Part shown: positions 21,778 through 29,897 of the stretch, piece after piece
Position numbering within the stretch: position 1 is the stretch's first letter
How the letters are laid out: every line of letters begins with the position of its first letter
DNA from: a virus
IMG/VR virus record: IMGVR_UViG_3300050821_001801
Span: 1 to 51,612 of that record
Strand: one strand, 5' to 3'
Length of the DNA stretch: 51,612 nt
Program-made: the position numbers and the translations under genes
The notes under the pieces: generated by a model
Databases searched by the model: none
Told to the model about the DNA's origin: nothing
What the model saw: only the letters and a program-made list of their open reading frames with translations

Positions 21778-22683
21778 ATGGGTTTTCAAACCGTCGTCAA
21801 TGCACAACCCGCCCCGGCCGTCGCGGGCGATTTTGCCTCACAGAATCCCCGGCACAACACGCTTGCCGCTGCCGGCCAATTGGTTGCGCCTGCGGGCGGG
21901 CTGATTGTCGGCAATTTCTTTTTCATCAATCCGGCCACCGGCCTGTGCTCGCAGTCCTACGGGAACGGGTACACACAGATTGCATTCCTCGCGCGCAACT
22001 CGCAGGGCCTCATTACCCACTTTCTCGAAGATTCGAGCATGCGGGTTCCGCAGGGCTTCATGGTTGTGGGCTTCGACGGCGGCGACTTCTACGCCAAGTT
22101 TGATTCCGGCATCGCGGCCGGCGCCACCGTCTATGCAGACGAAGTGACCGGCGCCCCGTCGAATATCGCCACCAACTCGGTGACGGGTTCGGTTGGTTTC
22201 GCGGGCACCGCGAGTTTTGCCACCGACGTTATGACCGTGGTCACGCAGACTGCGAACAGCTTGATTGAAGTTGGTGACGTGGTTACCTCGGCGGGCGTCA
22301 CGGCCGGCACCACGGTTACCGCGCTGTTGTCAGGCACTCCCGGCGCAGTCGGCAGCACCTACAGCTTGAGCACCACCCCCGGCACCATCGCCACGCAGGC
22401 AGCCACCACGGCTTCCAACGTGCTGAATGTGACGGCGGTTGCCTCGGGCGGGCTGTCGGTTGGTGACACCATTTCGGGCACCAACGTGACCGCAGGCACC
22501 ACGATTGCCAGCATCCTGACGGGTGCCGGTGGTGTGGGAACCTACTTGCTGAATATTCCGGGTGGCGTGCCTTTCCACACCGCTTCGGAAACCATCACGG
22601 GACCGGCGAACGTGGCAACGGGCTTCACGGCTACCAGCACGGCGGCAGTCGGTGAATTGGCTGTCATCTACGCGGCTGCTTAA
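21778..22683 (+). CDS. Head decoration (cement) protein with duplicated beta module
   Basis: A 301-residue protein. Residues ~1-125 look like the structural cement proteins of this capsid group (Gly-rich beta, Phe-Phe-Phe-Ile-Asn, Gly-Phe-Met-Val-Val-Gly). Then two copies (~149-200 and ~211-262) of a Val-Gly-Asp...Gly-Val-x-Ala-Gly-Thr-x-Val module follow; the same module appears in the sheath and in baseplate J. The duplicated part probably projects from the capsid surface. Confidence 0.75.
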   Translation: MGFQTVVNAQPAPAVAGDFASQNPRHNTLAAAGQLVAPAGGLIVGNFFFINPATGLCSQSYGNGYTQIAFLARNSQGLITHFLEDSSMRVPQGFMVVGFDGGDFYAKFDSGIAAGATVYADEVTGAPSNIATNSVTGSVGFAGTASFATDVMTVVTQTANSLIEVGDVVTSAGVTAGTTVTALLSGTPGAVGSTYSLSTTPGTIATQAATTASNVLNVTAVASGGLSVGDTISGTNVTAGTTIASILTGAGGVGTYLLNIPGGVPFHTASETITGPANVATGFTATSTAAVGELAVIYAAA

Positions 22684-22721
22684 GGGTCAACAACACAGGT
22701 TTATTTACAGGAATCGCACAA

Positions 22722-23750
22722 ATGAAAATCGCACTTGACCAAGCCGCTTTCGATATGCTCGCGCGAGATTACGGCATCCATTTCATGTCCAAGCCCGGCG
22801 AAAAGCCGTTGCTGTTGCAGGCCATGGACCGTGAATTGGCGTGGGATGCACAACCGCAGTTGGTGACTTCCGCCAACTCGGGCATTCTGTCGCTGTTCAC
22901 CACGTATGTGGACCCGCGCATCATCGAAATTATGATTCAGCCCACGAAGGCCGCGCAGCTTTACGGCGAACGGAAGATGGGCGATTGGACCGAAGACACC
23001 GCAGCTTTCCCGGTGGCGGAACGCACGGGCGTTACCACGTCCTACGGCGACTATGCCGAGGGTGGCGTGTCGGGCGCAAACGTGAACTGGCCGCAGCGTC
23101 AGTCCTACCACTACCAGATTTTCACCCGTTGGGGCGAGCGCGAATTGGAGCGCAACGCCAAGGCGAAGATTGATTGGGCGAACCAACAGAATGAAGCGTC
23201 CGTGCTTGCCCTGCGCAAGTTCCAAAACGCGTCCTACCTGTTCGGCATCGCCGGCTTGCAGAACTACGGCGGCATCAATGACCCGTCGCTGCCGGCCCCC
23301 ATCACCGTGACGGGTTCGTGGTACACGGAAACCCCGGACGTGATTTACGCGGATATCGTCCGCTTGGTGCAGCTTGCTGTCTCGCAGGGCAATGGCCTGA
23401 TTGACGCGGAACAGTCTTTCACCATGGGAATCAGCCCGGACAACGTGGTCAATTTCAACAAGACGAACCAGTACAACGTCAACGTTTTCGACCAAATCAA
23501 GAAGAACTTTCCCAACATCAAGATTGTGACGGTTCCCGAGTTTTCCACGGCGGGCGCGGGCGGCACCGAGTTGGTGCAGTTGATCGCGGACAGCGTGGAA
23601 GGTCAGAAGACCGTTGACAGCGCGTTCACCGAGAAGATGCGCGCGCACGCGATGATTACCCTTGATTCGTCTTGGCGGCAGAAAAAGAGCCAAGGCACTT
23701 GGGGCACGATTTTCTACGCCCCCATCTTCGTGGCGTCGATTATCAGCTAA
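22722..23750 (+). CDS. Major capsid protein (DUF2184-type)
   Basis: A 342-residue HK97-fold capsid subunit of the DUF2184 family: N-terminal Phe-Asp-Met-Leu-Ala-Arg-Asp-Tyr, the Trp-Thr-Glu-Asp and Tyr-Gly-Asp-Tyr segments, Arg-Trp-Gly-Glu-Arg-Glu-Leu-Glu-Arg, and the Leu-Phe-Gly-Ile-Ala-Gly-Leu-Gln-Asn-Tyr-Gly loop typical of the family. Position after protease and cement fits. A strong hairpin with T-run follows 50 bp downstream, which should raise its expression over the genes after it. Confidence 0.9.
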   Translation: MKIALDQAAFDMLARDYGIHFMSKPGEKPLLLQAMDRELAWDAQPQLVTSANSGILSLFTTYVDPRIIEIMIQPTKAAQLYGERKMGDWTEDTAAFPVAERTGVTTSYGDYAEGGVSGANVNWPQRQSYHYQIFTRWGERELERNAKAKIDWANQQNEASVLALRKFQNASYLFGIAGLQNYGGINDPSLPAPITVTGSWYTETPDVIYADIVRLVQLAVSQGNGLIDAEQSFTMGISPDNVVNFNKTNQYNVNVFDQIKKNFPNIKIVTVPEFSTAGAGGTELVQLIADSVEGQKTVDSAFTEKMRAHAMITLDSSWRQKKSQGTWGTIFYAPIFVASIIS

Positions 23751-23800
23751 ACCAAACGGGGGCGCATGCCGGCCCCCTCGCTTTGGAGTTGATTATGCAA

Positions 23801-23837
23801 AGCCCTCTCATGTGCGGACCATATGAGGGGGCTTTTG
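23801..23837 (+). terminator. Terminator/attenuator hairpin that carries the next ribosome site
   Basis: An 11-bp stem (23801-23811 with 23823-23833, one G-U pair), 11-base loop and TTTT. The 3' arm contains GAGGGGG, the Shine-Dalgarno for ATG 23840. A second GC hairpin (23758-23777) precedes it. Confidence 0.65.
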
Positions 23838-23839
23838 CT

Positions 23840-24292
23840 ATGCCGAACCCTCAATACCAGCTTTCCAACCCGCCCTATCCCACCGCGTCGTTTCGTGCGG
23901 CGCCCGGTGGCGTCATACAAGGGCGCTTCGGGTGGGGCAGCACTGACACCGGCTTGGCCACGAATCAGCCGGCAGCGGGCGCCGCGCTCGGTGTGGTGGT
24001 GCCTTACATCGGGTGGCGGGCGACATGGGGCAAGGTGTTCTTTGACCCCTCGGTGTGCGCGGTGCGCATCCGCGAGGGCTTGCCGGTGACCCTCGGGTAC
24101 CGTGGCCCGTATTGGGTCCGCTTCCCGTGGGGAGCGAACGGCGGGCAGCCGGTGTATGCGGACAACGTTGCGGGATTCGCAATTTCCGGTAATACTGGCG
24201 GGGCGATAACTCTAACCCCATGGACCGTGGCCACAAACTGCGATCCGGGCGGGTTGGCAATCATCAATACTTCATCCAAATTCGGAGCATAG
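23840..24292 (+). CDS. Head-associated structural protein, 150 aa, unknown
   Basis: Start chosen at ATG 23840, nine bases after GAGGGGG; an earlier ATG (23795) would place the terminator inside the coding sequence. Beta-rich, Gly/Pro-rich, no membrane or catalytic motif; Trp-Gly-Trp/Gly-Tyr patterns suggest a small beta-barrel. It sits between capsid and head-completion genes, hence probably a minor virion protein. Confidence 0.65.
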   Translation: MPNPQYQLSNPPYPTASFRAAPGGVIQGRFGWGSTDTGLATNQPAAGAALGVVVPYIGWRATWGKVFFDPSVCAVRIREGLPVTLGYRGPYWVRFPWGANGGQPVYADNVAGFAISGNTGGAITLTPWTVATNCDPGGLAIINTSSKFGA

Positions 24293-24295
24293 AAA

Positions 24296-24706
24296 ATGGC
24301 AAATTTAATCACGGTGGGCTGCAAGCTACCGCAAGGCGTCATCATGGAAGTGGGCTACAAAGTCACTCCCGGTGGCGTGGTCAAGGGGCCGAACTACAAG
24401 CGCGTTGTGCTTGCCGGCGCCAATCAGCATTCAATCATCACGGGCGCCCTGCGCACTCCGTCGCCGCGCGACTTGCGCCCCGGCATCACGGAAAACGTTG
24501 ATGAAGCGGTGTTTGACGAATGGGCCAAAAAGGGTGGCGTCAACTTGGTCAAAAACATGTTGGTGTACAAGGCGCCGAACCGCTCGGACGCGGAAGCCAT
24601 CGCGAAGGAAATCACCCCCGAGAAAACCGGCATGGAAGCGGTGGACCCGACGAAGCACCCCGGTATCACCAAGCTGAAAGAAGACGACGACACGAAGGCA
24701 GCGTAA
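24296..24706 (+). CDS. Small head protein, 136 aa
   Basis: The Thr-Val-Gly-Cys-Lys-Leu-Pro start, a Val-x-Leu-Ala-Gly-Ala-Asn core, Gly-Ile-Thr-Glu-Asn-Val-Asp-Glu and an acidic C-terminus resemble a family found after capsid genes in Mu-like and related phages. Function not established. Confidence 0.6.
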   Translation: MANLITVGCKLPQGVIMEVGYKVTPGGVVKGPNYKRVVLAGANQHSIITGALRTPSPRDLRPGITENVDEAVFDEWAKKGGVNLVKNMLVYKAPNRSDAEAIAKEITPEKTGMEAVDPTKHPGITKLKEDDDTKAA

Positions 24707-24709
24707 TTT

Positions 24710-25222
24710 ATGGCCGTGGTTCCGTGTACATCTACCCCGATTGTTCTAGGCATTGTCACCTTTGACCCTGCCGCATTCGTGGTGCTGTACCCGGAATTCA
24801 CGGGGCTGACCAATGGGCAAATGAACCAAGCCTTTGCCCTCGCGCAAGTCGTCTTGAACAACACGTGTTGCTCGCGCGTGCGCGACGCCAACACCCGCGA
24901 CACGCTGTTGCAAATGCTCACGGCGCATATTTGCTTTTTGCTCTATGGCACCAATGACGGCGCCGGCAACGTGACCCCGGCGCCCGGCATCATCGGCCAC
25001 ATTGACACGGCCACGGAAGGCAGCGTGAGCGTGGGGGCCAGCTTCGGCGGCGACGGTGGCCCGACGCAGGATTGGTACACATCAAGCAAATACGGCGCCA
25101 TGTATTGGGTGATGACTTCCCAATATCGGACCGCGCTCTACCTGCCCGCTGCCGGCAGCTACCCGCCCAACTTTCCGTCAGGCTACCCCGGCTTGCCGTT
25201 TGGTGGCGGATGTGGCTGCTAA
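24710..25222 (+). CDS. Head-tail adaptor, DUF4054-like
   Basis: A 170-residue protein. Phe-Asp-Pro-Ala-Ala-Phe-Val-x-x-Tyr-Pro-Glu-Phe at the start, Leu-Thr-Ala-His near 75, and Gly-Ser-Val-Ser-Val-Gly are typical of the DUF4054 head-tail connector that docks under the portal. Its end overlaps the next gene. Confidence 0.8.
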   Translation: MAVVPCTSTPIVLGIVTFDPAAFVVLYPEFTGLTNGQMNQAFALAQVVLNNTCCSRVRDANTRDTLLQMLTAHICFLLYGTNDGAGNVTPAPGIIGHIDTATEGSVSVGASFGGDGGPTQDWYTSSKYGAMYWVMTSQYRTALYLPAAGSYPPNFPSGYPGLPFGGGCGC

Positions 25223-25751
25223 ATTCAAAGTGACGGGCGGCAAAAAAGCCGAAGCCATCATCAAGTCGATTGGCAAGAAGTTGGGGCAGCAACACGTCCG
25301 CGTGGGGTTTCTCGAATCGGCCAAGTATCCGGCCTTCCGCACGCAGGGCACGGGGGCACAGCGCAAGACGCGGCCGGTAAAAGTGCTGCCCGTCGCACAG
25401 GTTGCTTTCTGGCAAGAGTTTGGGACCATGCGCAACGGGCGTCAGTTCGTGCCACCCCGGCCATTCTTCCGCAACATGATTGCCAAGAAATCGCCGCGAT
25501 GGGGCGTAGCTGTCGGGCAGATTTTGAAGGGCGCGGACTATGACGAAACCCTCACGCTTGGGCGTATGGGCGAACTTATCCAAGGCCAGTTGCAGCAAGA
25601 AATCATTGACACGAACGCACCGCCCAATGCGCCGTTTACCGTGTGGATGAAAAACGGCGCTTCCAAGGTGTTGGTTGACCAAGGCATAATGTTGGGTGCG
25701 GTGGCGCCGGGCGTCAAAGCATCCGAAGTCAAAGAAGGCTTGACCGAATGA
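25203..25751 (+). CDS. Neck / tail completion protein
   Basis: Start uncertain: TTG 25200, GTG 25203 or GTG 25212, all inside the previous gene end. The motif Val-Gly-Phe-Leu-Glu, Ala-Phe-Trp-Gln-Glu-Phe-Gly-Thr and Pro-Pro-Arg-Pro-Phe-Phe-Arg is that of virion morphogenesis/neck proteins in contractile-tail phages (HK97 gp10-like logic). Ends with ATGA overlap. Confidence 0.7.
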   Translation: MADVAAKFKVTGGKKAEAIIKSIGKKLGQQHVRVGFLESAKYPAFRTQGTGAQRKTRPVKVLPVAQVAFWQEFGTMRNGRQFVPPRPFFRNMIAKKSPRWGVAVGQILKGADYDETLTLGRMGELIQGQLQQEIIDTNAPPNAPFTVWMKNGASKVLVDQGIMLGAVAPGVKASEVKEGLTE

Positions 25752-26131
25752 ACCTACACGGCATAGTGCGCGGCGCAATCACCACGGTGAACCCGGACAT
25801 TGTAGCGGCATGGAGCGCGAGCAACGGCAACACCGTGGGCGCAGATTTCTCGCAAACCCCCGGCTACGCGGCGCCGGTCAATATCAAAATTCAATCGCAG
25901 GCTTTGAGTGGCAAGGATTTGCGTCACGCGGAATTTTTGAACCTGCAAGGCGTGTTGCGCACCGTTTACATGTACGGCAACAAGCAAGGCATTTTCCGGC
26001 CCGAACAACTCGGCGGCGATTTGCTTGCATTCCCCTTGGTGCCCAACGGTCCGGTGCTCAACTGGAAAATTGTTGAAGTGGGGGAGACATGGCCCGATTG
26101 GTGCCGGGTCACTGTGTGCTTACAGCCGTAG
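25748..26131 (+). CDS. Tail completion protein, 127 aa
   Basis: Small alpha/beta protein between neck and terminator genes with Gly-Val-Leu-Arg-Thr-Val-Tyr and a late Trp-Pro-Asp-Trp-Cys-Arg-Val. Function inferred from position only. Confidence 0.6.
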   Translation: MNLHGIVRGAITTVNPDIVAAWSASNGNTVGADFSQTPGYAAPVNIKIQSQALSGKDLRHAEFLNLQGVLRTVYMYGNKQGIFRPEQLGGDLLAFPLVPNGPVLNWKIVEVGETWPDWCRVTVCLQP

Positions 26132-26562
26132 AAAAACGGTGCTCGAAATGTTGGCAGCTTTTGCCTATAGAAGCTTTTAGCCAAACACGCAGCCGCGACG
26201 GGCGCCCCTACAAACGCGCAGATTGCAAAGGCTGCCGACGTGAACCCAACCAAAAAGAATACGCGGCAGCACGGCCGCAACGCATTGCGCGCACCCTCGC
26301 ATGGCGGGCTAAGAACCGGGGACAGGTCAACGCTACCGAAGCCAAACGACGGGCGGCGAAGCTACGGGCAACCCCCACTTGGGCTAACCTCTTGACAATT
26401 TCAGAAATTTACAAAACGGCAGCCCAAAAAGGTGTCAGTGTGGACCACATTGTGCCACTATTGCACCCGGACGTTTGCGGGCTTCACTGCGAAGATAATT
26501 TGCAGTTTTTAACCGGCAGCGCCAATTCATCTAAGGGCAACCGGACATGGCCGCTACGATAG
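26089..26562 (+). CDS. HNH endonuclease inserted in the neck genes
   Basis: A 157-residue protein. N-terminal Cys-x2-Cys (~18-21) and Cys-x2-Cys (~46-49) form a zinc ribbon; a basic helix follows; the C-terminus has Val-Asp-His-Ile-Val-Pro-Leu and Glu-Asn-Leu-Gln-Phe-Leu...Asn, the HNH core. It overlaps genes on both sides (43 and 16 bp) and interrupts an otherwise standard neck order, as free-standing homing endonucleases do. Confidence 0.75.
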   Translation: MARLVPGHCVLTAVEKRCSKCWQLLPIEAFSQTRSRDGRPYKRADCKGCRREPNQKEYAAARPQRIARTLAWRAKNRGQVNATEAKRRAAKLRATPTWANLLTISEIYKTAAQKGVSVDHIVPLLHPDVCGLHCEDNLQFLTGSANSSKGNRTWPLR

Positions 26563-27080
26563 ATACCACCCTTTCGCAACTGTACACCGACGTGGGGAAC
26601 TTCATTGTTGCAACCCTCGGGCTTGCGGCTGGCCAGCTTGTGCAAGGCTACCCCAACCGTGTGGCAATGCCCCCGACCGGCGCCGGCTTCGTGGTCATGA
26701 CAGTTTTGCGGCGCACGCGATTGAACACCAACATTGATTCGTGGGACATTTCCAACCCGTCGCCCACGGGCACGACGCAGGAAACCCACTACCAAGTTGC
26801 CTTGCAAATCGACTGCTACGGACCCACGGCGGAACAATGGAGCGCGATACTTTGCACCCTATTCCGCGATGAAGTGGCCTGCGATGCCCTGACGGTGTGC
26901 CAACCCCTGTATGCGGATGACCCGCTGCGGGCGCCTATCGTGGACGCGGAAGAACAGTATGAAGATAGGTGGATTGTTACCGCGCAGTTGCAGTACAATC
27001 CGATAGTATCGACAACCCAAGATTTTGCGAATACACTTGCCCTTGATTTAATAAACGTCTATGAGGCTTACCCGCCATGA
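26547..27080 (+). CDS. Tail terminator (phage neck terminator, LIC_12616-type)
   Basis: A 177-residue protein directly before the sheath, with a Gln-Gly-Tyr-Pro-Asn-Arg, Glu-Thr-His-Tyr-Gln-Val-Ala-Leu-Gln-Ile-Asp-Cys-Tyr-Gly and final Arg-Trp-Ile-Val-Thr-Ala-Gln-Leu-Gln-Tyr pattern known in this family. It would cap the tail tube and join it to the neck. ATGA overlap with the sheath. Confidence 0.75.
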   Translation: MAATIDTTLSQLYTDVGNFIVATLGLAAGQLVQGYPNRVAMPPTGAGFVVMTVLRRTRLNTNIDSWDISNPSPTGTTQETHYQVALQIDCYGPTAEQWSAILCTLFRDEVACDALTVCQPLYADDPLRAPIVDAEEQYEDRWIVTAQLQYNPIVSTTQDFANTLALDLINVYEAYPP

Positions 27081-28786
27081 CAAATTCCATTCCGGCTAGC
27101 CAACTAGTCAGCGTCATTCCCGGTGTTTTGAGCGCAGGGGGCAACCCGCTGGCGCTTAATGCCGTGTTTCTCACGCAGGACGTTTCTGTGCCCCTCGGCA
27201 CCGCAATGCCTTTCAGCACTGCCGCCGACGTGGCCGCGTGGTTCGGGCCGAACAGCCCCGAGGCCGCACTAGCCGCAATTTATTTCAGCGGGTTTGCCGG
27301 CTCCAATCAGTTGCCCGGCTTGCTCTATTTCGTGCAGTTCAACACCGCAGCCGTGGGCGCATACCTGCGCAGCGCGAGCCTTGCCGGCATGTCGTTGACC
27401 ACCTTGCAGGGTGCGTCCGGCACATTGAACGTGACGGTTGACGGGAAGGCGATTACCTCGGCAGCTATCAACCTTTCGGGCGCGTCGTCTTTCAGCGCCG
27501 CAGCGGCTTTGATTCAAACCGGCCTTACGGCTGGCACCACCTTTACCGGCACGGCCGCGCAGACGGCTTCTGCGGACGTTATGAATGTGACGGCCACGGC
27601 CTCGGGCGTGCTCCATGTGGGTGATATCCTTTCGGGTTCCGGGGTTGACTCGGGCCTGACGGTTGTCAGCTTCGGCACCTACACGCCAACGTCCGGCATG
27701 GGCACTGTGATTGTGTCCACCACCACGGGCTTTACTTCTACCAACGTCAGCGTGGCGGGAATTGCCACGGTGACTTTCGACGCGCAGCGCGATGCCTTCG
27801 TGGTTCACAGCCCGACAACGGGCGCGAACAGCACCGTAGGCTTTGGCTCGGGCAGCTTCGCCCCCTTGGTTTTCTTGACGCAGGCCACGGGCGCCACGCT
27901 GTCGCAGGGTGCCATTGCGGCAACCCCGGCCGGTGTGATGGCGCAGGTTGTGTCAGCGACGCAGAATTGGGCCACCTTCATGACCGTGGCCGAAGTCACG
28001 GATTCGGTGAAGCTGCAATTTGCCGCATGGGTCAATGGCACTACGGAGCGGTACATGTACGTGTGCCAAGATTCCAATGTGTTGGCCTTGTCGGCCAATC
28101 AGCCCACGACGTTTGGCGCCCTCACGGCGGCAGACAACGGTGTGTGCCCGGTTTATGACACCACGGGCGGCACGCTCGCGGCATTCATCTGCGGCACCAC
28201 GGCTTCAATCGACTTCACCGAAAATGACGGCCGCATCACTTTTGCCTACAAGAGCAACAGCCTTTTGGTTCCGCAAATCACCGACGCCACCACGGCGACG
28301 AATTTGCAGGGCAACGGCTACAACTTCTACGCGCAGTATGCGACGGCAGCGGAAGGCTTCCAAATTCTCTACCCCGGTGTTATCTCGGGCGCGTGGGATT
28401 GGATTGACACCTACGTCAATCAAATCTACCTCAACAGCCAATTGCAGCTTGCCCTTATGGTGCTGTTGACTTCGGTCAAGAGCCTGCCATACAACGCAGC
28501 CGGCTACGGGTTGATTCGGGCCGCGTGCTTGGACCCGATCAATCAGGCTTTGGCGTTCGGCAGCATCCAATCCGGTGTTGCTTTGTCAGCCTCGCAGGCT
28601 GCCAGCGTGAACGCAGCGGCTGGCATTCAGATTGACCAAACGTTGCAAAACGTCGGTTGGTATCTGCAAATCCTGCCGGCTTCGTCGCAGACGCGCGGCG
28701 CCCGCACTTCGCCCCCGATGACCCTGTGGTACACGGACGGCGGCAGCATTCAGAAACTCAACCTTGCGTCCATCGACGTACAGTAA
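27077..28786 (+). CDS. Contractile tail sheath protein (DUF3383-like)
   Basis: A 569-residue sheath subunit. DUF3383 features: Ile-Pro-Ala-Ser-Gln-Leu-Val and Leu-Ser-Ala-Gly-Gly-Asn-Pro-Leu at the start, Phe-Gly-Pro-Asn-Ser-Pro-Glu-Ala, and a C-terminal domain ending with Asp-Gly-Gly-Ser-Ile-Gln. Residues ~165-216 are one copy of the beta module shared with the cement protein and baseplate J, presumably on the outer surface. Its presence defines the contractile tail. Confidence 0.88.
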   Translation: MTNSIPASQLVSVIPGVLSAGGNPLALNAVFLTQDVSVPLGTAMPFSTAADVAAWFGPNSPEAALAAIYFSGFAGSNQLPGLLYFVQFNTAAVGAYLRSASLAGMSLTTLQGASGTLNVTVDGKAITSAAINLSGASSFSAAAALIQTGLTAGTTFTGTAAQTASADVMNVTATASGVLHVGDILSGSGVDSGLTVVSFGTYTPTSGMGTVIVSTTTGFTSTNVSVAGIATVTFDAQRDAFVVHSPTTGANSTVGFGSGSFAPLVFLTQATGATLSQGAIAATPAGVMAQVVSATQNWATFMTVAEVTDSVKLQFAAWVNGTTERYMYVCQDSNVLALSANQPTTFGALTAADNGVCPVYDTTGGTLAAFICGTTASIDFTENDGRITFAYKSNSLLVPQITDATTATNLQGNGYNFYAQYATAAEGFQILYPGVISGAWDWIDTYVNQIYLNSQLQLALMVLLTSVKSLPYNAAGYGLIRAACLDPINQALAFGSIQSGVALSASQAASVNAAAGIQIDQTLQNVGWYLQILPASSQTRGARTSPPMTLWYTDGGSIQKLNLASIDVQ

Positions 28787-28798
28787 GGAACCGCGACC

Positions 28799-29239
28799 AT
28801 GGCAGCCAAGCGCACGATTACTTCCGCAAACAGCGTCTTCACCCTTGTGGTGTCGGACGTGTTCCCGGTTCCCCAAACCTTGCAGGGCTATGCGGTTGAT
28901 GACGCATTCGACAACGAAAGCGTGGAAGTCAGCGAAGCATTGATGGGAGTGGACGGCCTCATGTCGGCCGGCTATACCCCCTACATCACGCCCATGACCG
29001 TTCACTTGATGGCCGACAGTCCAAGCATTGCGCTGTTTGATGCGTGGCTAGGCGCCGAGGCAGCCGCACAAGAGGTTTTCTTTGCGCAGGCTTCCGTGAG
29101 CATGCCGAGTGTGGGACGCGGCTACGTGTTCTCTAATGGCGTCCTGACGAACGCCAAGAAGCTGCCGGACGCCAAGAAGGTGTTGCAGGCGGTGCAGTAC
29201 ACCATCAAGTGGGAATCGGTCAACCCCGCGCAGATTTAA
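28799..29239 (+). CDS. Tail tube protein (DUF3277-like)
   Basis: A 146-residue beta-rich protein immediately after the sheath; Asp-Asp-Ala-Phe-Asp, a central Gly-Val-Asp-Gly, Met-Thr-Val-His-Leu-Met-Ala-Asp-Ser-Pro-Ser and Phe-Ser-Asn-Gly-Val-Leu-Thr fit the tube family that stacks inside the sheath. A 12-bp palindrome (GGGTCATGACCC, 29247-29258) follows. Confidence 0.82.
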   Translation: MAAKRTITSANSVFTLVVSDVFPVPQTLQGYAVDDAFDNESVEVSEALMGVDGLMSAGYTPYITPMTVHLMADSPSIALFDAWLGAEAAAQEVFFAQASVSMPSVGRGYVFSNGVLTNAKKLPDAKKVLQAVQYTIKWESVNPAQI

Positions 29240-29282
29240 ACCAAAAGGGTCATGACCCCTCGGTTATGACAAACGGAGCACC

Positions 29283-29702
29283 ATGACACGCAAAACAACC
29301 GTGTTCACGGCCGATTGTGGCCGCGACGCTGGAAAGCAATTCCTATTGACTGAAATGCCGGCCGATGCCGCCGAGTGGTGGGCGATACGCGCGGGCCGCG
29401 CGCTCGCGGTGGCGGGCGTCGAATTACCCACGGATTGGGAAAACGCGGGCATGGCGCAAATGGCCATTCTTGGATTGGCCGCGCTGGCCAACCTGCCGGA
29501 ACTTACCCTGCGCGCGTTGCTTGATGAAATGTTCGCCTGCGTGAAATTCAAGCCGGCCAACTCGAAGATTCCCCCACAGGATTTGATTGAAGGCGAAGGC
29601 TCGCAGATTGAGGAAGTGAAGACGCGGTGGCAGCTACGCCAAGCACTTTACTACCTGCACACGGGTTTTTCGCCGGCCGTCGATACCCCGACTTCGGAGT
29701 AA
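29283..29702 (+). CDS. Tail assembly chaperone, short form (G-like)
   Basis: A 139-residue helical protein before the tape measure, the usual place of the chaperone that coats it. A canonical -1 slippery heptamer, GGGTTTT at 29663-29669 (zero-frame codons GGT TTT), lets part of the ribosomes move into the frame of the next open reading frame. The unshifted product ends ten codons later. Confidence 0.82.
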   Translation: MTRKTTVFTADCGRDAGKQFLLTEMPADAAEWWAIRAGRALAVAGVELPTDWENAGMAQMAILGLAALANLPELTLRALLDEMFACVKFKPANSKIPPQDLIEGEGSQIEEVKTRWQLRQALYYLHTGFSPAVDTPTSE

Positions 29703-29893
29703 CGCCCTTCGCCGGGGCTGACGGCCTGATAGGCTACGCGAATCTACCCCCCATCGTGGGCATGGTGGTATCCTCAAAGTTGGCCACGCTCCATGAATTG
29801 CAAACCGTCTATGGCGTGCGCGACTTGTACAACTTGGCGGAACTGGTAGCCGTGGACGCGGCGAACCATCGCACCATGTCCGAGGCTCAATAG
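29669..29893 (+). CDS. Frameshift extension of the tail assembly chaperone (T-like)
   Basis: Read in the -1 frame after GGGTTTT; 74 codons, giving a fused product of about 203 residues. It contains the Ala-Thr-Leu-His-Glu-Leu...Asp-Leu-Tyr-Asn-Leu-Ala-Glu-Leu-Val-Ala-Val pattern typical of the 'T' extension. No good independent ribosome site is seen for this segment. Confidence 0.78.
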   Translation, partial: FAGRRYPDFGVTPFAGADGLIGYANLPPIVGMVVSSKLATLHELQTVYGVRDLYNLAELVAVDAANHRTMSEAQ

Positions 29894-29897
29894 GAAA

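Noticed and set aside
22701-23693. 330-residue open frame on the minus strand opposite the capsid gene
   Set aside because: It mirrors the codon bias of the major capsid gene, has no ribosome site and no recognisable sequence; the plus-strand gene is certain.
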